In this document: positions 30,232 through 38,966 of the stretch, one piece after another
How the letters are laid out: every line of letters begins with the position of its first letter
How positions within the stretch are numbered: the stretch's first letter is position 1
Source: Euglena gracilis
Lineage: Eukaryota > Euglenida > Euglenophyceae > Euglenales
Assembly (NCBI GenBank): GCA_039621445.1
Contig: CP154956.1
Coordinates: forward strand, 84,812,474-84,876,473
DNA length: 64,000 nt
Reading direction: 5' to 3'
The notes under the pieces: model-generated
What the model saw: only the letters and a program-made list of their open reading frames with translations
Databases searched by the model: none
Told to the model about the DNA's origin: nothing
Made by a program: the position numbers and the translations under genes

Positions 30232-31598
30232 TATAATCGTGGACTGAGGCCCGACGCCTGCCCTGTATATCGTGGATTGGAACACGAAATACAGTGCAGG
30301 CGTTGACCCACCCTGGCGCCTGCCCTGTATTTCGTGGACTCAGTCCACGAAATACAGGGCAGGCGCCGGGGGGGGGTCAACGCCTGCACTGTATTTCGTG
30401 GACTGAGTCCACGAATATCAGTGCATGGTTTTTGTGGACTGGATTTTTTGACATATTACCACTGTCAAAGAGATACTCAATGCAAATCCTTGCCTTTGTA
30501 CTTCACAATGAGCAGAACACAAAAAGAATGCTTTAGCCACTGAAAAGGGGACCCAACGAAGTGGCTAGTGAAACAGCTAGTGCTGTTTCCAGATTCCACA
30601 AAGGAATCAACCTCCAGCCTCCGCAGAACCTCTGGGCGGTAGCCTGTGCAGAAACCCAGAATCAAAATATTGGCCCATTGGGCCTCAAAGGGCTTTGTCC
30701 GTCCACTTCTCACAACACCCGTGGCAACTCGTCATCCTGTAAAATTTCTTGGGGGGTGCACAGCCTGGTTTGCCGCTTTTTTGGTGAGTTCACGGGTGTA
30801 AGCAGACTGAAAGAACCGCGGGAACTTTGAAAACTGGGAGTTGGAGGAAGGCACCGCTTGGGTTTCTGGCTTGATTGAGGAGTATGCTCGTCCCACGGCA
30901 GTCAGGTAGCCGCGGAAGGAGGATGCTTTCACGATGGCGCTGCATCTTTGACCGGCCTGTGCCCACCATTGATCCCACAGTTGCCTGATTTGGGCTGTGC
31001 CGTCAACCAACAAACTGGGATCAATCATCCAGCCGGCACTGGCAACAAAAAAGTCATCCAGATCATCATACACTGCCTATAGGTCCTGACACAGTTGATG
31101 GAAATCCATCAAATGTGCCAAGGCACAAATCCAGCTGGCTTATTTGCTGTTGCTTGTTGGAGCAAAGTCCTGTGAACTGGATCGACGACTGGTTTTTTTT
31201 TGTCGTCGATGATTTTCTCCAACACGGCCAAAAATTCAGATGTTTTCGGGGGACGAGGGAGCATGATGATAGCCGCGCGTTTTGCCATTAGTGCAGAAAA
31301 GCAACTGAAAAAAGAGCATTGTTTCAGTCCACAAAATACAGTGCAGGCGTTGCCCACCCCCCCCCCCCCCCGGCGCCTGCCCTGTATTTCGTGGACTGAG
31401 TCCACGAAATACAGGGCAGGCGCTGAACCCCCCTGACGCCTGCGCAGTATTTCGTGGACTGAGTCCACGAAATACAGGGCAGGCGCCTCGTGGACTGAAA
31501 ATTTTGAATTTTTTTGTCAAAAAATGCTCCTAATTCGATGCGTGAAGCCAATCAACGATATACAGGGCAGGCGTCGGGCCTCTTAGTCCACGATTATA
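30232..31598 (-). mobile_element. Element B: TIR element with palindromic repeats and recombinase-like gene
   Basis: The ends are TATAATCGTGGACTGAGG (left) and TATAATCGTGGACTAAGAGG (right, minus strand), each continuing cccgacgcctgccctgtat; the TIR is about 50 bp. The inner ends hold many cctgtatttcgtggactgag / ctcagtccacgaaatacagg palindromes (30,260-30,420 and 31,320-31,500). The gcccgacgcctgycytg part of the TIR is shared with element A, so the two belong to one superfamily. A 118-nt hairpin abuts the 5' end (31,595-31,712). Confidence 0.75.
30477..31289 (-). pseudogene. Tyrosine-recombinase-like gene of element B, broken
   Basis: Exon 1 (31,289 down to about 31,130) starts MAKRAAIIMLPRPPKTSEFL. 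A likely intron with acceptor aggacctatag leads to YDDLDDFFVASAGWMIDPSL, then SFRGYLTAVGRAYSSIKPET, a core-binding-like segment. After QEILQDDELPRVL, aligned with TQEELLSLRT of element A, an in-frame TGA and a frame change intervene before ILILGFCTGYRPEVLRRLEV, the box I segment with the first catalytic Arg. No H-x-x-R...Y box is seen before the terminal palindromes. The copy is therefore disrupted and probably also lacks its C-terminal half. Confidence 0.5.
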
Positions 31599-31712
31599 GA
31601 AAAAATCGTGGGTGTAACCCGTATACGGGCCGTATAACGGGTCATGGGCGCCTGCGGCGCCCATGACCCGTTATACGGCCCGTATACGGGTTACACCCAC
31701 GATTTTTCTATA
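31595..31712. repeat. 118-nt near-perfect hairpin next to element B
   Basis: Arms run from tatagaaaaaatcgtggg to gggcgcc around loop tgc (31,653-31,655), with a single extra A in one arm. It contains gtatacgggccgtataacgg. It overlaps the TATA at the element B terminus and shares atcgtgg with its TIR. Confidence 0.85.
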
Positions 31713-31837
31713 AAGCAAAAGCCTGGTCCCAAGATGTGAATGTGGGTCAAAAACTGTAAAGCAAATTCTGATACCCATTACCATTACGGTGCAACAAAAT
31801 GGACAGACAAACAAAAAACTTCGAGTTTCTAGGCACA

Positions 31838-32374
31838 GCAACAGGAATCAGAAAACACACAAAACGGCCATTCCCAACAACATGGAGCAGTTTAGCAGGG
31901 ACATGCTCAGGTCCTGAATTATCATCGTTCCAATAAGCCAGTATGTAAGTCAGCACGTTGAAGTTCTGCACACCAGTAAAAATCTTGAAGTCTTTTCTTC
32001 CGCTGGGCGTTGTTCTTTGTCCTGACTTGTTACTTGAGGTTGAAAGAAAACATAAACTGGATAAACACTTGATACCAGTCCTTGAAACTTGAACACCTCC
32101 AGGTTTCACTTGGAAATATATGTGATGTGTCAAAAAAACCGCTTCTCTACCAGGGCACATTGCGTGCCTGCGGACAGTGGGGAGCAAACGTCCTGAATAA
32201 AAAAATAAGGAATGGTGATTGTTCCGCGATTTGGGTAACAGCGCGGGGTTTATTTACGCGGGGTTTATTAGCGCACTTCGGCCGTGGAGCGCGCGGTAAT
32301 ACAGCGCGCCTAAAATGGCCGCGTTTAAGCCCGAGCGGGAATTACCCACCCGCGGTAATTGTCGGCCCCCGGTA
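31838..32374. mobile_element. TACCGGGGGCC miniature element, copy lacking left TIR
   Basis: Nearly identical to 14,645-15,164 apart from small indels (for example an extra ~17 bp near 32,052) and gtggtaatt versus gcggtaatt in the right TIR. The left TIR is absent; the sequence instead continues into tctaggcaca. Confidence 0.75.
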
Positions 32375-32446
32375 GGTTTTAATTGCTTGGGTCTCATTGA
32401 TGTCATTGAAATCTGTTCTCAATCTCATTGAAATGTTCATCCAGTC

Positions 32447-32905
32447 TAGGGCTGTTTCGATTAATCGATTAATCGATTGATCGTTCGTCATCGCCGATTA
32501 ATCGAATCGTTCGGCCAATGGCGATTAATCGTTCATTGTGGATGTAAACCACAATAGGCAGAATATCTGTTGAAATCAACAAAAATTCGTGGGGTAGTCA
32601 GTCATATAGCACACTACTTGCTGGTACACCATGAAAACGGTTGTTAAAAGTGCCAACAAGTCAGCGAACGTGCCCGTGAAACATCGCGTTATTCTGATTA
32701 AGATACAGTAGTTCCTAATAAGCTTCGTTCTGCCATGTCAACAGAGAATGAAAGCAAAATTTGTCAACGGGCACAGAAAGAAATGGTGTGTGTTTGATAT
32801 TAGAATTTCTTAGGTAGATTTCATTATCAAAAATCGGAAGGGACCAATTAATCGTTAATCGTCCGAGACACCCCGATTAATCGCGATTAATCGTTCGCCA
32901 GCCCG
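32447..32905. mobile_element. Non-autonomous hAT-like element with attaatcg arrays
   Basis: The left end is tagggctgtttcgattaatc followed by gattaatcgattgatcg; the right end is cgattaatcgcgattaatcg followed by ttcgccagcccg. Short TIRs with repeated attaatcg subterminal motifs are typical of hAT elements, and the 8,961 element uses the same style. Internal 300 bp is non-coding. A target duplication was not found. Smaller relatives of the end lie near 54,015-54,075. Confidence 0.5.
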
Positions 32906-32912
32906 AAACGAT

Positions 32913-33230
32913 CACCATCACCCCCCCCCTAAATGACCCCCCTCTTGTCCCGGCCCAGGCCCCGGGGGGTCACTTAGGGAGGGGGGTCACTTAGGGGGGG
33001 GGTCGGAAAAAAAGGGTCTCGGACACCCCCCCCACCCCTTTTTTTCGGAATTTTTTTTGTGAAATTTGTGTTCTCGGGCATCATTTCCACTAGAAGGAGA
33101 ACTCACAATTCTGAAAATCTCAAAAAAATGGGTCGCTTTTGAAGACTTTTTTCTTGAAAAATTTTCCATTGTCTGGGCCGGGACCCCGGAGGGTCATTTA
33201 GGGGGGGTCGTTTAGGGGGGCGGGTAATGG
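32913..33230. mobile_element. C/G-run element, word taaatgacc, copy 3
   Basis: It starts ccatcaccccccccc then taaatgacc, and ends gggtcatttagggggg then ggtaatggtaa. It flanks a core with aagggtctcggacacccc and an AT-rich stretch. Confidence 0.6.
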
Positions 33231-33359
33231 TAATTGGCACAACCCTATCCAGTCTTTGAAGTTGATTCTTTGCAAACTGTTGAAATCCTTGAATTCAATA
33301 AATTCAGTCAAAATCCTTCATAATTGACTGTTTTGCTCATTCTGTTGATTCTCCTTACT

Positions 33360-34065
33360 CGGTGGTTGATTGCTTGAACCACATCTTGGGGCCAGTTTTT
33401 TCGTGCAACATCTTGGGGCCAGTTTGGTGCAATTGTTTTGGCAGGTTTAGTGGAACATTTTTACGCCAGTTTGGTGCCACATCTTGGGCCAATTGGGCCA
33501 GTTTAGGACAACAGTTTTGGCCACAGTTTCAGGCCAGCTCAAAACTCAGACAAAAACTGAGGAGAATTGGTGGTTCACTTTTTTTTCTTTCCGTACATTT
33601 TTTCTTTTTACTGACCCAGCGGGGTTACTCCACTTTGGGACCAGTTTTGGTCACGGGATTCTGGACAGGGGGGGGATTCCAAAGGTTTTCTTGGTCCTTT
33701 TTTATTTTCCTCGACAGAACCCAAAATACGGTGGGGAAAAAGGGAAGTTCGCCCAAACACAACCGTTCTCTCACGGACGGATTTCCCCGTGGGCGTTAGC
33801 AGTCGGCGGCTAGGATGTCCTTTTAGGTCCTGACCATCCGGGCCACCGTTCATGGACAATGAAGCAGAGCGGTTTTCGCAGGACGGCAATATTAATAGTC
33901 AATTAAAAACGAACTTTTCATGGTCCACGAAATTACTTACAAAAGCCGTGAAATTTCATGAAAATTACTTACGTGAAAGATTACGGCCTTTGCTACGGCA
34001 CATAAAATCTGATTTTGATCCATCAAATGGGTCACACGAAAACTGTGTGAGCAAGCCTCTACTAC
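33360..34065. repeat. catcttggggccagttt units, then no recognised gene
   Basis: 33,378-33,540 has six to seven degenerate units with ggccagttt and tttggtgc. 33,540-34,065 shows frames without known motifs. Confidence 0.45.
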
Positions 34066-34070
34066 AAAAA

Positions 34071-35063
34071 AGAGGTGTCGGACGCCGGTTCTGTCCAAAG
34101 CCCGGCGTTCCAAACGCCGGTTCCGTCCGAACGGAACCGGCGTTTGGAACGCCGGGCTTTGGACAGAACCGGCGTCCGAACGGAACCGGCGTTTGGAACG
34201 CCGGGCTTTGGACAGAACCGGCGTCCGACACCTCTTGTTTAAGCCGGCGTTTTAGAGACGCCGGGCTCAGGACAGAACCGGCGTCCCCAACCTTCGGCCA
34301 AAGGACACTCCCAGGACCAATCTCCGACCACTGATCTGCAATGTCACACCACTTTGCACTTCACCAAATTCCGGCGATCGCGAGGGTATTTCTGGCTGTG
34401 TCAATCGTCTAGGTATAAAATCACCCCTCAATCGAAAGCTCTTTTCATCAGACGAGTGGCGATCACCACCAAATTCAGCCACGTCGCCTGGAGCTCTTAT
34501 TTTCTGTCAGTGGGGAATCCTAATTTCACAACTCTGGTGCCCCCCCAAGGCCCTCAGGTCGTTGATTCGAAGAGGAAAAACGTTTCTGTAAGGTTTGTTA
34601 AGCATCTTAAACCAAAAATCACTGAAAATTGCGACAAATTTCGACTCAGATTCTGGCCGATCCGACGATCGCGAGCGTATCTCGGGCTGCGTGCAACGTT
34701 AGGGTACCAAGTTACCCCTCGATCGAAAGCTCTTTTCAACAGACGACCAGCGGTGCTCATCAGATCTTTCCACGCTGCACGGTACTCTATTTCCAAATTT
34801 GGGCCAATTTTCACCAAATTTGGATATCCACCCTAGTGGTCCCCAGATGGCAAAATTCATTGTCCTTGGTGGTTGAAACACTCATACCAGCACCTCAGGG
34901 CCACTTTTGGGCACTTTTGGTGACAATTTTAGGAATGAAAATCGGACGCCGGGCTTTGGACAAAGCCGGCGTTCCTAACGCCGGGCTTTAGGACAGAACC
35001 GGCGTCCGGAAAGCCCGTGGGGGGGGACGCCGGTTCTGTCCTGAGCCCGGCGTCTCAAACGCC
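34071..35063. mobile_element. Hairpin-ended element with acgccggttctgtcc palindromes
   Basis: The left end (34,071-34,236) is a foldback of gacgccggttctgtccaaag and caaacgccggttccgtcc arms, partly doubled. The right end (34,944-35,063) carries the same words. Between them two copies (near 34,432 and 34,715) of tcgaaagctcttttca with a gatcgcgag word occur, a module shared with the element at 12,676-13,616. No enzyme gene was recognised. Confidence 0.6.
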
Positions 35064-35149
35064 GGCTTAAACTGCAAAAATTGCCTTTGGGAGTTTTGCA
35101 TCGTGGGCCCTGTGTGTTTCTCCCTTAAGCAAACTCCACAGCCGAAAAA

Positions 35150-35299
35150 ATGCAACAGAAAGTGCAACCCACAGATCAACAGACTTTTTCACTGAAAACT
35201 GAACCGAATGATGATGATGTCACTGATGGGCCCAAAAATGAACTTTCCTCGGGGGTGTATTTTCCTCCTGGGTTTATCCACCTTGGTTCCCAAGACTGA
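35150..35299 (+). CDS. Small open frame, 49 residues, unknown
   Basis: The ATG starts MQQKVQPTDQQTFSLKTEPN and continues through DDDVTDGPKNELSSGVYFPP to a TGA. Composition is protein-like, without repeats, and it precedes another plausible frame at 35,311. No signal peptide or domain was recognised. It may be an exon of a larger gene. Confidence 0.3.
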   Translation: MQQKVQPTDQQTFSLKTEPNDDDVTDGPKNELSSGVYFPPGFIHLGSQD

Positions 35300-35310
35300 A
35301 AAACTGAAAA

Positions 35311-35655
35311 ATGTATCCTGAGCCCTTAGATGGGTGGCCACAGGGGGTGTTTATTCCTGGCCTGGGTCTAGCCCCACCCTTGGAACTCCTCTTTGAGCGC
35401 TCTCCCCAAAACTTTTTGGTAACAAGCGGTTCATTAGAGGTCCCCCTACCTCAGGATTTGGCAAAAACCCAGATAAAACCTCCACAGGGCTGCTGGGTTG
35501 CCACACTCGAAAACCACAATGAAACTGGATTGAAAAATCCCAAAAACTGTGCCGATTCTGCAACGTGTCTCCTTGTCCGGGGTAAAGTTTCTCTCTGGAA
35601 AAACTGTCCCGTGACAAAAGGGACCAGCAAAAACACAAACAAAAATCCAACCTGA
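35311..35655 (+). CDS. Possible coding region, 114 residues, unknown
   Basis: The frame contains LAPPLELLFERSPQNFLVTS and NCADSATCLLVRGKVSLWKN, lies in a repeat-free stretch, and follows the 49-residue frame. No known motif. The opposite strand is open too, so support is modest. From 35,660 to 36,170 nothing further is seen. Confidence 0.3.
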   Translation: MYPEPLDGWPQGVFIPGLGLAPPLELLFERSPQNFLVTSGSLEVPLPQDLAKTQIKPPQGCWVATLENHNETGLKNPKNCADSATCLLVRGKVSLWKNCPVTKGTSKNTNKNPT

Positions 35656-36179
35656 AATGTCTGATTTGTCCCCGTCGGGGATGGTGACATGTCAACACCG
35701 TGCCCCACCCCAAATGACATTTGGGACAACCGAAAACTGAAAACTCTGAAACTGAAAATGAAAGATCATTGATCTGGCTGCCTGAACACTAGGAGAAATT
35801 TCCCAAGCATCGTGGCTGGGCGTCTCCATTTAAGTGGAAAGCAACTGGGGAAAAACATGCACCCCAGAAACCAGATTCAAAACGTTTGACTTGGCTGTTT
35901 TTCATAAGCCAAACTCTGTGAACTGAAAATCCAGATTTAAACTTCTGGCTGATTATCTATCTAGCTATTCGAGTCAAAAAATCTGTTTCTGTGTCCTGTC
36001 CCGCTGAGTGGCTGGGCTCACTTGACAAACCCTGCCAAAATTTTTCAATGTGATTAATTCTGCATTCCAAACTTCTCAGTGTGCATTCCATTGGATCTTC
36101 AGGAGAACCCACAATTAAAGCCCACAGAACACCAACCTTCAGGAACAAACCCTGCACAACTTCCACAACTGGAAGGCTT

Positions 36180-36500
36180 TGGAGGCGGACGGACGGACGG
36201 ACGGACGGCTGGTGAAAAAAGCGAAGGTCCGGACGGACGGCTGACCTTGTGGGCTTGGTCCAGACGGCTGAAGAAAATTCACTTGGTCCAGCTAGCCGGC
36301 TGGCCGGCTAGCCGGCTGGCTGGCCGGCTGGCCGGATGGGTCCTTGGAAGCGCAGGCGTCTCAGTGCACGCGAGTTTTGGCAGATATATACCAGTTTTGC
36401 ATGGCTGGTGTGGAGGACGGACGGCAAGAGAAAATTCCTTTCATCTGGACGGACGGCTGGACAGGGTGCTGGACGGACGTACCGAATCGGACTCAGGACC
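36180..36500. repeat. ggacggacggctgg / gccggctggccgg repeat family, copy 1
   Basis: Tetranucleotide ggac blocks (36,186-36,243, 36,414-36,480) frame a gctagccggctggccggc block (36,291-36,335) and a unique part with gcacgcgagttttggcagat. The same parts occur inverted at 46,130-46,620 and at 41,390-41,520, and partly at 37,750-37,935 and 39,715-39,800. Confidence 0.65.
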
Positions 36501-36556
36501 AACAAAGGAGAAAGGCTCAATTTTTTACATAGTTTTCATTTTAGCTTTCGCTCATT

Positions 36557-36628
36557 GGTCTCATAGTGTAGCGGTCTGCACCCGGGACTTGGATTCCAAC
36601 ATCCCCGGTTCAATCCCGGGTGGGGCCT
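36557..36628 (+). tRNA. tRNA-like sequence, anticodon position TGG (Pro), type I
   Basis: The acceptor ggtctca pairs with tggggcc (with G-T pairs), a D-arm gtgtagcggtctgcac is present, and the T-arm cccggttcaatcccggg is perfect. The anticodon loop reads cttggat, which places TGG in the anticodon. However, the lower anticodon stem has two mismatches, and the rest of the body looks more like tRNA-Gln than tRNA-Pro. It could be a functional divergent tRNA or a tRNA-derived repeat. Confidence 0.55.
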
Positions 36629-36629
36629 T

Positions 36630-37600
36630 GAATTTTTAAGCTCGCGGACACTAAATTAGGATCGAAATTAGAACCGTTTGGGACGAACTTTTTCATGGCA
36701 GATGGAATTTCACTGGCGGACAGACATTTTAAATTCAGACAGAGGCACAATCAAAAGATGTTTCACTGTTTGAAATGATTGAAATCGAAGAGATGAGTTC
36801 ATTTCGTGTGATAAGTTCGTGCTGATAGTTTCACAGTTGAAGGTATGTTCCCTGTTGTTGCTCCTGCTGTGTTCTTCTGGAGTGTTTGTAAACTGCCAAA
36901 CATTTTTTGTAGGCGACATGCATGCAGCTTCAGCATACTTTAGCATCATTTCATTCGTCTGTGGCATGCCTTCAAAATGGTTTTTCCGACAGTATTCCAA
37001 CAAATCCTGTGAAGGTTTTCTTCTGCACATTTCTGTGACATCTTTCATGCTACATCTGGCACATTTCATTGTTCATCTTTTGGATGATAAATGGGAGCCA
37101 CAGGGATTTAGTTCATGATTCAGTAAATGATGCTCATTTGGTTCACTTTTCACAGGACATTGAGATTAAGACAGAGTTGATTTCAATGGAAAGACTTCAA
37201 GTCAAAGATTCAATTTGACAAAGTTGGATTTGAATGGAAAGAAGTTTTGAGACTGACCAAGTGTTTTGAAGTCAATTGAAGGTGTGCCTTTTTTTCAAAT
37301 GAGAAGTTTGTTCAAGATGCTTGAAGGTTCCTTGGCAAGCTACGGTTCCACCTTAATTGGTTTGTGTGGCCTTGATTTTTCTGTTGTCCATGTTCTTGTG
37401 TGTTGGTTTTTCAGTTTTTGAAGCTTTTTTGATGAAATTTTCAAAAAATGAATTTTTTAAACTTTTGAAATTTTCAACTTGAAAATTGAACGCGCACAGG
37501 TTAAAATTTTTTGGGTTCCTGAACCTCAAAAACCCCATTCCCCCCTTTTAAAAGAGGGAAGACCAAAAAGAAATTAAAATTTTTTGTTTTCAGAATGATA
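36630..37600. other. No gene recognised
   Basis: Ordinary, slightly AT-rich sequence. Minus and plus frames of about 100 codons overlap at 36,710-37,118 without known motifs. 37,150-37,480 is rich in ttgaaat and gttttga words. Confidence 0.3.
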
Positions 37601-37606
37601 TCGCCC

Positions 37607-37674
37607 CTCGTGGTATAGCGGTCGTGTGGTTAGTGTGTGACCGGTAGGTCGCGGGTTCGAATCCCGCCGGGGGA
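37607..37674 (+). tRNA. tRNA-derived sequence, probably SINE-like head
   Basis: cctcgtggtatagcggtcg and gcgggttcgaatcccgc match the A and B boxes of RNA polymerase III tRNA promoters. The acceptor and T-arm pair well but the anticodon arm does not fold properly (no T at position 33). It leads into gatttgacacgacgagtaga and then the ggacggacgg family, and that join recurs inverted at 46,320-46,360, as expected for a tRNA-headed repeat. Confidence 0.55.
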
Positions 37675-37739
37675 TGCAACTTCGTGGTTTTTCGTGATTT
37701 GACACGACGAGTAGAGGGAAGCCGTGATTGCTTTTCAGG

Positions 37740-37940
37740 AGGAAGTATTTTTTTTTTGGTCCGGCCGGCTGGCCAGACAGACTTTGGTCCGGCCGGCTGG
37801 CAAGACAGACTTTGGTCCGGCTGGACGGACGGCCGGCGAAAAAATGCTTCGTCCGGACGGACGGCTGGGCGTCCAGCATAGGTCCGGCTGAAGAGGTCCG
37901 GACGGCTCGGACGGACGGACGGCCAGCCGCCCCCTTTGAG
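37740..37940. repeat. ggacggacgg family, copy 2
   Basis: ttggtccggccggctggcc, cagacagactttggtccgg (twice) and ggacggacggccagccg words. It corresponds in inverse to 46,135-46,300. Confidence 0.6.
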
Positions 37941-38560
37941 GTTGAGATTTGTCATCAACAAAATCAAAAAATTCTTCACTGACAGAGTCAGTGAAGCCAC
38001 CTCTGCGTACCATGTTGGGGGTCCGGAGGACCCTCGCCGCCTGGGGGGCTGCCGCTTTCGCTGGTAGCATTGCGAATTTCGCGTAATTTAAGATTTATAA
38101 ATTACGTTACTGTAAGTTACGGTAACTTACTGAAATTTATGAAATTTTATTTTTTTTGGAAAAATTCACCTCAGCCCCAACCTCAAAAACCAATTTTCAC
38201 AGCTTTCCCTCACATCTGGCAACAGTGGCAGGCCACAGCACACCTCCACAGCCGTGGCTTTGTTGTCCGATTTGAAATCTGCCATTGGGCATGGCCAGGG
38301 GAAAAGTTGGAAGAAGTGAAAGAATGCCATTGCCAAAGCCAAAACGACAACCAATCACAACGAAATGAAATCAGTTCAACCACGACACCCAAAATCATTA
38401 AAAAAAATGTGCTAACCTGGGTTCGGACCCCCTCGGCACTGCAAAATGGGTACTCCCCCCCCCCCTGGTGAGCCGACCCCCTCGGCACGGCACGCCGAAC
38501 CATGACCCGAACAATGACAAAGGCCATCACTTTTGCATGATATGTGGTTTGTTAGTCATC

Positions 38561-38643
38561 GGTCAGATGGTCAAGTGGTCAAAGACCCCAGTTTGAAATG
38601 CTGGTCTCCTCTGGAGGCGCGGGTTCAAACCCCGCTCTGATCA
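38561..38643 (+). tRNA. Type II tRNA-like sequence (Ser/Leu class), anticodon uncertain
   Basis: All seven acceptor pairs form (ggtcaga with tctgatc, one G-T). The D-arm gtcaagtggtcaaagac, a long variable arm tctcctctggaggc and a perfect T-arm gcgggttcaaaccccgc follow. The anticodon stem ccag/ctgg closes on tttgaaatg. Counting by standard positions gives GAA, but a shift of one gives TGA (Ser), which would suit the long variable arm. It may be transcribed or may be cargo only. Confidence 0.6.
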
Positions 38644-38688
38644 TTCTTTGTTCACCAAAGACGGATTCCTCATGCGGTTGGGGAAAAT

Positions 38689-38770
38689 TATCAGAGTGGG
38701 GTTTGAACCCCCACCCCCACAGAGGACCAGGTTTTAAAGCTGGCATCATTGACCACTTGACCGTTTGACG
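38689..38770 (-). tRNA. Type II tRNA-like sequence, degenerate, Leu(TAA)-like
   Basis: Same plan as the copy at 38,561 but on the minus strand and only 45 bp away: gtcaagtggtcaatgat, ccagctttaaaacctgg, variable arm, gggggttcaaaccccac. Two acceptor mismatches and a C-C at the base of the anticodon loop suggest decay. The anticodon would be TAA. Confidence 0.5.
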
Positions 38771-38895
38771 AATGGCAAGGATTTCATTGCACATTGACGA
38801 AGCCTTTTGACACACTAGACAAATGAAGCACAGATCATAAATGTGAATTTTCAATCATTCCACAATGAATTTTGCCACAAAAGTCGAACCAAAAA

Positions 38896-38966
38896 AGACG
38901 AGATGGGAGTCGAACCCACGACCGCAGGGTTAACGAGCGCACGCTCTACCACTCGGCTACACACCT
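38896..38966 (-). tRNA. tRNA-like sequence with GTT (Asn-like) anticodon region
   Basis: On the minus strand: acceptor aggtgtg with ctcgtct (six of seven pairs), a D-arm with gccgagtggtagagc, loop tcgttaa and T-arm gtgggttcgactcccat. The anticodon stem is poorly paired and position 33 is C, so it is probably a pseudogene or the head of a tRNA-derived repeat. Confidence 0.5.

Noticed and set aside
37574-38000. Minus-strand frames with GFEPATYRSHTNHTT and SNPRPTGHTLTTRP
   Set aside because: Peptides of this kind arise from reading tRNA T-arm and D-arm sequence antisense; they are known artefacts, not proteins.
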